Translations under genes and position numbers: made by a program
Assembly (NCBI GenBank): GCA_031265435.1
Contig: JAISCR010000096.1
Location: forward strand, 1 to 39,836
DNA from: Treponema sp.
GTDB lineage: Bacteria; Spirochaetota; Spirochaetia; Treponematales; Breznakiellaceae
Length of the DNA: 39,836 nucleotides
Direction of reading: 5' to 3'
Shown here: positions 15,423 through 22,164 of the stretch, one piece after another
Layout of the letters: every line of letters starts with the position of its first letter
How positions within the stretch are numbered: position 1 is the stretch's first letter
Notes under the pieces: model-generated
The model's input: the letters and a program-made list of their open reading frames with translations, nothing else
Database searches by the model: none
What the model was told of the DNA's origin: nothing

Positions 15423-17195
15423 ATGTTTCATGTCCCGGGGCTGTTTGAGGCCTCGCCTTCAGCGTTGCCCAAAGCAGGGTTTTTTGCCCTAATCCTCGTC
15501 TTTCTCGTTGCCGCAGGCTGCAAAAACAGCCCTGAGTCTCTCTCCAAGCAGATACCGGAAGAACACGGAAGCCCGGCCGGGGAGCTGGGGCCAAACAGAG
15601 ATGGAGGTTCCCCTCTTGCTCCTCAACCAAGCCCGAAGGGCGAAGGTTCCCCTCTTGAAGAGCCCGGCTATGCGGAAACCCGGCCCCGTTCCATTGTCCG
15701 GGATGAACTTACCGTAGTCTTCAGCAAGGGAGACCTGGAACTGGATTTCAGGAAATCCTACCTTGCAGGAGAAGCCCAGCTTTATACAGGTCTCTATGAG
15801 GGCCTCTTTTCATACCATCCCTTTACCATGGAGCCGGTACCCGCGGCAGCGGAAAAATGGGAACTTTCGGAAGACAAGAAGCAGTGGACATTCAGTATCC
15901 GTAAAGATTCCCGCTACTGGAACGGGGATCCGCTCAGGGCTCAGGATTTTCGTAATGCCTGGCTGTCCCTGCTGGAACCGGTCCGGGAATCCCCCTACTC
16001 TTCCCTCTTTGACATTATCGAAGGCGCCAAAGATTACCGTACCGGACTTTTAACGGATCCTGAAAAGGTGGGTATAGAGACTCCGGATGACAATACCCTG
16101 ATAGTCCGTCTCAATTCTCCGGCTTCCTTTTTCTCCAGTATGCTCTGCCATCATTCGTTCAGCCCCATCCATCCTTCCATGATAAACAAAGATAACTGGC
16201 TTTCCGAAGCCCCTCTTTCAAACGGCCCCTTCAAGGTAGAAAAGCTGGATGATACGGAACTTGTTCTTGAAAAGAATCCGCATTACTGGGATGCCCGGCG
16301 GGTAGCCCTTAACCGTATCCGTATCCGCTTTACCGAAACCGGCGAAGAAGCTTCGATCCTCTGGAATTCCGGCGAGGCCCGCTGGGTGAGCGGGGACGTA
16401 GATCTGGAGATTCTTACCGACCGGAGCGGCATCCGGGTAAATCCCATGTTTGCCACCCACTATTATTTCTTCCGTCAGGCCCGCAAACCCTGGGATGATC
16501 ACCGCATACGCCGGGCTCTGGCTCTGGCCCTCCCCTGGACGGAGATCCGTGAAGGTTCCTGGCTCCCTGCGGAAACCTTAATCTTCCCCCTGCCCGGTTA
16601 CCCCAAGCTGGAGGGTATCACGGAAGCCAATCCGGAAGAAAGCAGGAAGCTCCTCTCCGATGCGGGCTATTCCGAAGGCAAGGGCCTTCCGGAACTGGTG
16701 ATACGCCTTACCCCTTCCCAGGAGGCCGCCCGGATTGGGGGCATTATGGCCCAAACCTGGAAAGAACAACTGGGAGTCCCTGTCCGGGTAGAAGTAATTC
16801 CCTACGCACAGTACTGGCAGTCCCTGAAAAGCGGGAACTACGAGATCGGTTCCTCCACCTGGATAGGCGACTTTGCAGACCCCTACACCTTCCTGCAGAT
16901 GTGGCGGCGGGACTCCAACCTGAACGATGCCTGCTTAAACGATACCGACTATGAGGAACTCATGGAGCGTTCCATGGCCGAAGAGGGAGAGAAGCGCCTG
17001 GAAACCCTTGCCGCGGCGGAAAAACTGCTTCTGGACAGGGGCTCCGTGCTTCCCATATCCTACAGCCCCGCCATAAACATCATCGATCTGGATGAAATTG
17101 ACGGCTGGTTTCCCAATCCCCTGGATATTCATCCATTCAGATACCTTTCCTTCAAGTCCTACAGACCTCTACCCGGCGTGGCAATGGCAAAATGA
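15423..17195 (+). CDS. Oligopeptide ABC transporter substrate-binding lipoprotein (OppA-like)
   Basis: A 590-residue SBP_bac_5 family protein. The signal ends with lipobox VAAGC (Cys 33). After a Pro/Gly-rich linker the family core follows: GLYEGLFSYHPFTMEPVPAAAEKWELSEDKKQWTFSIRKDSRYWNGDP, then APLSNGPFKVEKL and DDHRIRRALALAL, ending with SYSPAINIIDLDEIDGW. It would deliver peptides to an ABC permease, but no permease or ATPase genes are adjacent. AGGAG precedes ATG 15423. The linker contains a 13-residue tandem duplication (two copies of the same 13-base word 39 bases apart, at 15606 and 15645), possibly slippage. Confidence 0.92.
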   Translation: MFHVPGLFEASPSALPKAGFFALILVFLVAAGCKNSPESLSKQIPEEHGSPAGELGPNRDGGSPLAPQPSPKGEGSPLEEPGYAETRPRSIVRDELTVVFSKGDLELDFRKSYLAGEAQLYTGLYEGLFSYHPFTMEPVPAAAEKWELSEDKKQWTFSIRKDSRYWNGDPLRAQDFRNAWLSLLEPVRESPYSSLFDIIEGAKDYRTGLLTDPEKVGIETPDDNTLIVRLNSPASFFSSMLCHHSFSPIHPSMINKDNWLSEAPLSNGPFKVEKLDDTELVLEKNPHYWDARRVALNRIRIRFTETGEEASILWNSGEARWVSGDVDLEILTDRSGIRVNPMFATHYYFFRQARKPWDDHRIRRALALALPWTEIREGSWLPAETLIFPLPGYPKLEGITEANPEESRKLLSDAGYSEGKGLPELVIRLTPSQEAARIGGIMAQTWKEQLGVPVRVEVIPYAQYWQSLKSGNYEIGSSTWIGDFADPYTFLQMWRRDSNLNDACLNDTDYEELMERSMAEEGEKRLETLAAAEKLLLDRGSVLPISYSPAINIIDLDEIDGWFPNPLDIHPFRYLSFKSYRPLPGVAMAK

Positions 17196-17210
17196 AGCAC
17201 ATATCCCACA

Positions 17211-18608
17211 CTAAAGCCCGCTATTCATCTCCGCAAAGGTGATAAGGCGGGCATTGAGTCTTCCGGCGGCCTTTTTACAGCCTGCGGTAAATCCCCGTTT
17301 TGCAAAAAGATAGAGATATTTGTTTCTGTACCGAAAAAGATTTGCCCGTGCCGAGAGTGTTTCCAGAACTGTCGCGTCGACAAGACTGTTAGTCCATTTA
17401 CATTCCCCAAAAATCGCCTCCTCCCTGTCCGGGGAAAAGCCGAGAATATCTATTTCCGCTTCTTCCTTCCGTACATTGTCATGACCCCACCATCGGCCGG
17501 CGGAAGAAAAAACGAAAGGCAGTCTTCCGGAAGCGTTTTCCTTCCAGAGCCATTCCTTTGAAATATCTTCAAACACATGACCCATAAAGGCGGGGAGTTC
17601 GGGCTCTATCCATTTCCAGGCTTCTCTGGCGGCGTCATTCATAATCAGATCCATCAGAGGCGGAACAAAACGATACCAGAAACGGTACATACTGTCCCCG
17701 ATACGGTATATGGTTTTTCTTCGGGAATCCCCGGTAACAGGCTCCTCCTTTTTAACGATGCCCAGGGAACAGAGATTGCGCAGATAACTTACCGAGAGGG
17801 CTGTCTCAATACCGGCCTTGTCGGCAATTTCAGTGAGTTTTGCGCTTCCCATGGCAATAGTTCTGATAATGGCATTGTACAGGGCCGGTTCCCGTACTTC
17901 CTGCTTCAAAAGATTCGACGGTTCTTCAAAAAGATAGGATTTTGGATCGAGAAACATGGCTCGTATGTTTTCACCCGCAGACTTTTTTTCATCAACCAGT
18001 TCCAGATACTGAGGCACTCCCCAGGTGATACCGTAAACAAGAGCCAGATCTTCAATCTTAAACCGGGTAAAAAAAGATTTGGATTCAAAAAAGCCCAAAG
18101 GTTCAATTTTGAACTGTGCGGTTCGTCTTCCGTAGAGGGGGCTTTTATAGCCCATTACCTGGTTTTCCATGAAGGACATGGAAGAACCGCAGAGGATCAG
18201 CATGAGTTTTGTTTCCTTGAATTGATGATCTATCATTTTTTGCAAAATTGAAGAAATAGCCCGGTAAGAAGCTGCCAGATAGGGATATTCGTCAATCACC
18301 AGAACTAGACGTTCCGGCGCCGCATGATCGTAAACCATTTTCAGGGCCTCTTCAAAATTCCGGTAAAGAGGCGCATCAAGGCCGCCCTGATAAAAAAATT
18401 CATGTATGCTCCGGCTGAAATTTTCAAGATTCCCCTGGCCGCTGGTTTCCGTAGCGGTAAAAAATACAGCCTTCCTGTCCCGGATAAATTCCCGAATCAG
18501 GGCCGTTTTTCCCACCCGGCGGCGTCCGTAGATAACGGCACATTCAAATTTTCCGCTCCGGTAAAGTTCCTCGAGTTTGTTGAGTTCCCGTTCCCTTCCG
18601 ACAAACAT
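17211..18608 (-). CDS. Archaeal-type AAA ATPase with C-terminal DUF234 nuclease-like domain
   Basis: A 465-residue protein. Walker A is YGRRRVGKT (27-35) and Walker B is LVLVIDEYPY (D106, E107). A winged-helix part follows (about 270-330, KLTEIADKAGIETALSVSYLRNL). The C-terminal DUF234 region has EEAEIDILGFSPDREEAIFGECKW, an acid-then-ECK pattern like PD-(D/E)XK nucleases. Such genes are scattered among archaea and bacteria, usually singly, and their role is unknown. ATG 18608 has GGAGG upstream. Its promoter region carries a perfect palindrome, which suggests self-repression. Confidence 0.9.
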   Translation of the reverse strand: MFVGRERELNKLEELYRSGKFECAVIYGRRRVGKTALIREFIRDRKAVFFTATETSGQGNLENFSRSIHEFFYQGGLDAPLYRNFEEALKMVYDHAAPERLVLVIDEYPYLAASYRAISSILQKMIDHQFKETKLMLILCGSSMSFMENQVMGYKSPLYGRRTAQFKIEPLGFFESKSFFTRFKIEDLALVYGITWGVPQYLELVDEKKSAGENIRAMFLDPKSYLFEEPSNLLKQEVREPALYNAIIRTIAMGSAKLTEIADKAGIETALSVSYLRNLCSLGIVKKEEPVTGDSRRKTIYRIGDSMYRFWYRFVPPLMDLIMNDAAREAWKWIEPELPAFMGHVFEDISKEWLWKENASGRLPFVFSSAGRWWGHDNVRKEEAEIDILGFSPDREEAIFGECKWTNSLVDATVLETLSARANLFRYRNKYLYLFAKRGFTAGCKKAAGRLNARLITFAEMNSGL

Positions 18609-18638
18609 AGCCCGCCTCCATGAATTGCTAAAACACGA

Positions 18639-18662
18639 TTTAGTATATCGTAATATACTAAA
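18639..18662. promoter_or_regulatory. Palindromic operator candidate of the DUF234 ATPase gene
   Basis: TTTAGTATA, a 6-base spacer and TATACTAAA make a perfect 9-bp inverted repeat. Its edge touches the -10 box, and the element would cover the transcription start and first leader bases. This is the usual place for a repressor site. The ATPase itself, with its winged helix, could be the binder (inference). Confidence 0.55.
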
Positions 18663-18690
18663 GTATAATATAGCAAATATTATTCGGCAA
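18662..18690 (-). promoter_or_regulatory. Promoter of the DUF234 ATPase gene
   Basis: On minus TTGCCG (18690-18685), 17 bases, then TATACT (18667-18662). The message leader would be about 50 bases and includes the palindrome. Confidence 0.5.
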
Positions 18691-18735
18691 GGCCTGTGTC
18701 CTGGTCTATAATGTGTCCACACTAACAGGCCCTGC

Positions 18736-19395
18736 TTACCGTGTTTTTCCTACTCCGGTTTGTCTGCAGTATTTTTTTATTATACAGGCGGAACAGAAGG
18801 GGCTCAGGGGACGGCAGAGCTGCTGGCCGTAAAGCACGAGCAGGGGATTGATGTCTTTCCAGTATTTTTGCGGCAGAATTCGCCGCAGTTCCATTTCCGT
18901 TTCTTCAGGCGTTTTGGTTTCCACCCAGCCGGCACGGTTGCTGATGCGGTGAACGTGAGTATCCACACAGAGACCGGGAAGCCCAAAGGCTTCAACCAGT
19001 ACAAGATTTGCCGTCTTCCGTCCCACTCCGGGGAAGGCCAAAAGTTTTTCCATGTCCGCTGGAACTTCATCGCCATATTGTTCCAGAAGGAGTTCTGCAA
19101 TCGCCTTCAGATTGCGGGCCTTGGTTCGGTAGAAACCCGCAGGATATGAAAGACGGGCTATCTCATCTTCGCCGAGAGCCCGGAGGCTTTTAGGATCGGG
19201 GGCCTTTTCCAGAAGCCGCTTGGAAGTAGCAAGGGTAACTTCATCCTTGGTTCTCAGGCTTAGGATGGTGGATACCAGCACCGCCCACGGGCTCCGCCTG
19301 TAGCGTTCCGCCACCATGGTTACCGAAGGATCCCCAAGTCCTTCCCGCCACCTTTCAAGGCTTTTGACGATGGCATCCCATTCTCTGTTCAGCAT
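18736..19395 (-). CDS. nth: Endonuclease III (DNA glycosylase/AP lyase)
   Basis: A 219-residue base-excision repair enzyme for oxidised pyrimidines. The helix-hairpin-helix is LLAFPGVGRKTANLVL, with the catalytic Asp in VDTHVHRISNR. The 4Fe-4S loop CRPLSPFCSACIIKKYC has the normal C-x6-C-x2-C-x5-C spacing. The Lys nucleophile region reads LSLRTKDEV near the N terminus. ATG 19395 has GGAGG upstream and overlaps the ispF stop by 7 bases. It is the last gene of carD-ispD-ispF-nth. Confidence 0.96.
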   Translation of the reverse strand: MLNREWDAIVKSLERWREGLGDPSVTMVAERYRRSPWAVLVSTILSLRTKDEVTLATSKRLLEKAPDPKSLRALGEDEIARLSYPAGFYRTKARNLKAIAELLLEQYGDEVPADMEKLLAFPGVGRKTANLVLVEAFGLPGLCVDTHVHRISNRAGWVETKTPEETEMELRRILPQKYWKDINPLLVLYGQQLCRPLSPFCSACIIKKYCRQTGVGKTR

Positions 19396-19880
19396 TGCGT
19401 TCCTCCGTTCAACAGGCATACGGCTTCGGCTTCCACCGCTTTGCCTTCCCCTACCGGGCCCAGTCCTTCGGCGGTCTTGCCTTTGACAAAAACAGCTTCC
19501 AGGGGCGCATCCAGCGCGGCTGCCAGGGAGGAACGGATCAAATCCCGGTAGGGAAAAATTTTCGGCTTTTCGCAGGTAACGGTACAGTCCAGATTGGAGA
19601 GAACATAGCCTGCTTCCCGGACAAGAACCCAGGCGGAACGCAGCAATTCCATGGAATCGGCATCCTTCCACCTGGGATCGGAAGAAGGAAAGAGAGTCCC
19701 TATGTCTCCCAGACCTGCGGCGCCCAAAACAGCATCGGTTACCGCGTGAGCCAATACATCCCCATCGGAGTGGCCCAGTTCCCCTCTTTCGGAAGGCAGC
19801 TCCACACCGCCCAGCAAAAAGGGCCGCCCCTTGATCAGGCGGTGCAGATCCTTTCCAATACCTATCCGTATCATGTTCAT
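19389..19880 (-). CDS. ispF: 2-C-methyl-D-erythritol 2,4-cyclodiphosphate synthase
   Basis: A 163-residue enzyme of the MEP isoprenoid pathway; it cyclises CDP-ME 2-phosphate and releases CMP. The zinc ligands are D11, H13 (GKDLHRL) and H45 (GHSDGDVLAHA); the rest (LFPSSDPRWKDADS, VTCEKPKI, GKTAEGLGPVGEG) is canonical. The start ATG 19880 overlaps the ispD stop by 4 bases. The gene order ispD-ispF is the common one. Confidence 0.97.
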   Translation of the reverse strand: MNMIRIGIGKDLHRLIKGRPFLLGGVELPSERGELGHSDGDVLAHAVTDAVLGAAGLGDIGTLFPSSDPRWKDADSMELLRSAWVLVREAGYVLSNLDCTVTCEKPKIFPYRDLIRSSLAAALDAPLEAVFVKGKTAEGLGPVGEGKAVEAEAVCLLNGGTQC

Positions 19881-20581
19881 GCCAGATCCTCCGGGAAGGT
19901 TATTTTTTTGTTGGCCGCTTCTCCGGGCACCGCCGCAACAGGGCCGCAAAATTCCGCCCATATTTCCGCATCATCAGTATACTCCCTGCCCTCGGCGGCT
20001 TCTTTTTCCGCAGCCTTTTTGTGAGCTTCGAGTATGTCGGGGAAACGGAAACCCTGGGGGGTTTGAGCGACCCCGGTCAGAGAACGCGGCAGATGCCTTT
20101 TTACAAAACCCTTTCCGTCAAGCTCTTTGGGAGTATCGGTCAGGGGAAGAACCGGAAGGGCCGCCCCATGGACAAGAACGGCCTCCATAACACTTTTGAT
20201 AAGGGAAGAACTTACCCGGGGCCGGGCGCCGTCATGAATAAGCACATATTCCACCGGATACGCGGCCAAAAGATTCAAGGCATGATAGACCGAAGCGCGG
20301 CGGGTTTTCCCTCCCGGTACAAAAGCAAGAAGGGGCTTGCCTTCGGAAAATAATTCTGTGGGAAGCGCCTCACGGGCTGCCGTTTCCCCCATATCGGGAG
20401 AGAGAGGAACGGTAATCGCAATAAAGCTAAAGTCCGGGAGGGCGGCAAAGGCGGCTACCGATGCGCCAAGAACCGTTTGCCGGCTGCCGGGCAGAAGGAG
20501 ATACTCCTTTTTCCGGCCCCCCATTCTGACCGAATGCCCGGCGGCACAGACGACCGCGGCAAAGCGGCCTTTCGGCGTTAT
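19877..20581 (-). CDS. ispD: 2-C-methyl-D-erythritol 4-phosphate cytidylyltransferase, apparent ATA start
   Basis: IspD couples MEP to CTP in the MEP pathway. From ATG 20524 the protein would have 215 residues and begin GGRKKEYLLL, losing the CTP-binding loop. The same frame continues upstream and encodes FAAVVCAAGHSVRMGG, exactly the conserved AAGxSxRMG loop, so the gene must start earlier. Up to the next in-frame stop (about 20651) there is no ATG, GTG, TTG or CTG. ATA 20581 is preceded by GGAG at 5 bases and overlaps the carD stop as ATAA, mimicking the common ATGA overlap. This gives 234 residues, the normal length. Other motifs are IHDGARP and AQTPQGFR. The enzyme call is firm; the ATA start is inference with strong support. 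Confidence 0.93.
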   Translation of the reverse strand: MTPKGRFAAVVCAAGHSVRMGGRKKEYLLLPGSRQTVLGASVAAFAALPDFSFIAITVPLSPDMGETAAREALPTELFSEGKPLLAFVPGGKTRRASVYHALNLLAAYPVEYVLIHDGARPRVSSSLIKSVMEAVLVHGAALPVLPLTDTPKELDGKGFVKRHLPRSLTGVAQTPQGFRFPDILEAHKKAAEKEAAEGREYTDDAEIWAEFCGPVAAVPGEAANKKITFPEDLA

Positions 20582-21087
20582 TTTGACTCCAGACGGGTAA
20601 AGATCAAATTTTCGACTTCTTCCCGGGTTTTGTGGAGAGAAAAAGACACTTCATCCTCTAAAAGCTTAAGCGCGGAATCGTAAAGCTTCCGTTCCAGAAT
20701 CGGCAATTCTTTGACCTTGCTCCGGTGGTAAAGGGAGCGGACAATGGACGCAATATCCTTTACACTCCCCTTCTTCAAGAGATCCAGATTCATCTGATAG
20801 CGAAGTTTCCAGTCCGAAGGGATCGGCTCATAATCCTGCCCGATAAGATCCAGAGCCTCCTGGGCCATATCCCTGTCAACAATCGGGCGGATACCCAGGC
20901 CTTCGGCGTTATTCACCGGAACCATGATAGTCATGTCCGTGACCTCAATATAAATAACGTAATAGGGAACCTTTTCGCTCTTGAAGTCCCGTTCCCTGAT
21001 AGCGGTAATCCTACCGACACCCTGGCTGGGATACACGACTCGCTGATCTACATCAAAAGCGGGTTTCGTTGCTACAGCATCACTCAT
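20578..21087 (-). CDS. carD: CarD/CdnL-family transcription regulator
   Basis: A 169-residue RNA-polymerase-binding regulator. The N-terminal Tudor-like RID domain reads FDVDQRVVYPSQGVGRITAI, then YYVIYIEVTDMTIMVPVNNAEGLGIRPIV. The helical DNA-contacting C-terminal domain follows (LKKGSVKDIASIVRSLYHRSKVKELPILERKLYDSALKLLEDEVSFSL). Such proteins stabilise open complexes. It heads the carD-ispD-ispF-nth operon. There is no Shine-Dalgarno before ATG 21087; an extended -10 ends 7 bases upstream. Confidence 0.94.
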   Translation of the reverse strand: MSDAVATKPAFDVDQRVVYPSQGVGRITAIRERDFKSEKVPYYVIYIEVTDMTIMVPVNNAEGLGIRPIVDRDMAQEALDLIGQDYEPIPSDWKLRYQMNLDLLKKGSVKDIASIVRSLYHRSKVKELPILERKLYDSALKLLEDEVSFSLHKTREEVENLIFTRLESK

Positions 21088-21094
21088 TAAGATA

Positions 21095-21103
21095 AGTATA
21101 GCA
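21095..21103 (-). promoter_or_regulatory. Extended -10 promoter of carD operon, leaderless geometry
   Basis: On minus TGCTATACT, then 7 bases (TATCTTA), then ATG. The TGn extension compensates for a poor -35 (TTTCCT at 17 bases). No ribosome-binding purine tract is present. Confidence 0.45.
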
Positions 21104-21133
21104 CAAAAGCGGCATGTAGGAAACTACCCCCTG

Positions 21134-22093
21134 TTACTCGATACTTTCCTCCGTCAGAGGGGGCTCGGATGGGGAAAACTCCGGAACATCCTGCTGCGGT
21201 TCGGCCGGAGTTTCCGTAACACTATCCCGTACAGGTTCAGGAGGAGGAACGGAAGCCGCGGGAGCGGGGGTGTTATAGCTGTCTCCTTCTGCGGGGCCGG
21301 AACTGCCGCCCCTTAAGCTGTCCATTGTACCGGCGGCGGAATCCTTAAGATTATCAAACCACGCGGAAAAACCGCCCTTTGAACCGGCTTCCTCCCTGGC
21401 CTGGTACTCGTCCCGCTCAACCTGATACATGCCGTCATCACCTTTCTCGCCGAGAAGCCCCATAAGCCAGCCCTGATCAAATATGGCGGCAAGCTCCTCC
21501 GCCTGGGCAATAGTAAGATAGAAAGGGATACGAAGAGAGGAAAGAGAGGCCTTGTCATTGGTCGAAACATTCGCCTTGGCCTTGAGCATGAGCACCTGGA
21601 AATAAGGACTATTCCGCTTGAAAACATAGCCCAGATCGATCTGCGGCTCTGAGGTAGAACGCTCGCTGATGGACACTTGAAGGGAAGAAAACACCGCCTT
21701 CCCCCTTACCTTGCCGTAGGCCCGCGACTTCCCCCGCTTGATCAGCACCCGGTCATTAAAGTCCTGTTTGTAGAGTTTTACCGCTTCCACAAAGGCGGCC
21801 CTGGCATCCTGAGACCAATACTGGCGGTAGAACACCGTTTGATAGGTAAACTGAAGGTAAACGGCATTCTCCCGGGGTTCAAATACGGTTTCAATATCCC
21901 GTTTCTGGAGCCCGTTCATGAATGCCTTATCAATTTGTACCTGAATGGTACCGGTGGGGATAGGATCTACATTGGCCACCATATTGGGATACTTTTTGCT
22001 GTCCGGTATCGTATAACAGGCGCTTAAAACCAGCGAAATCAATAAAAAAACCGCCGTAACCAATGCGTTTGTGCGGAAAAACAGTGTTTTCAT
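21134..22093 (-). CDS. Hypothetical lipoprotein
   Basis: A 319-residue protein with a lipoprotein signal: hydrophobic run, then lipobox SLVLSAC with Cys 26. The body (about 40-230) is mixed strand and helix without a motif I recognise. The last 70 residues are a Pro/Glu/Ser-rich tail (APAASVPPPEPVRDSV, ending EPPLTEESIE), likely disordered. It lies 71 bases downstream of the adenylate cyclase on the same strand but appears to have its own promoter and no Shine-Dalgarno. Confidence 0.75.
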   Translation of the reverse strand: MKTLFFRTNALVTAVFLLISLVLSACYTIPDSKKYPNMVANVDPIPTGTIQVQIDKAFMNGLQKRDIETVFEPRENAVYLQFTYQTVFYRQYWSQDARAAFVEAVKLYKQDFNDRVLIKRGKSRAYGKVRGKAVFSSLQVSISERSTSEPQIDLGYVFKRNSPYFQVLMLKAKANVSTNDKASLSSLRIPFYLTIAQAEELAAIFDQGWLMGLLGEKGDDGMYQVERDEYQAREEAGSKGGFSAWFDNLKDSAAGTMDSLRGGSSGPAEGDSYNTPAPAASVPPPEPVRDSVTETPAEPQQDVPEFSPSEPPLTEESIE

Positions 22094-22099
22094 CTCGTT

Positions 22100-22128
22100 A
22101 TTGTACCCTTTCTATCCTGAATAAACAA
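22100..22128 (-). promoter_or_regulatory. Promoter of the 21134 lipoprotein gene, leaderless geometry
   Basis: On minus TTGTTT (22128-22123), 17 bases, TACAAT (22105-22100), then AACGAG and ATG. The -10 ends 6 bases before the start codon; the nearest purine tract (AAAGGG) is too far away to act as a Shine-Dalgarno. Confidence 0.4.
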
Positions 22129-22164
22129 GAAGAAGGATACAAGGTAACATCCTCATTCCTTTTA

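Noticed and set aside
18609-18722. A 38-residue N-terminal extension of the DUF234 ATPase
   Set aside because: It would run through the promoter and palindrome; ATG 18608 has GGAGG and gives the usual MFVGRERE start.
19396-19671. A long N-terminal extension of endonuclease III
   Set aside because: The extension is ispF sequence in another frame; ATG 19395 has a good ribosome site and the normal family N terminus.
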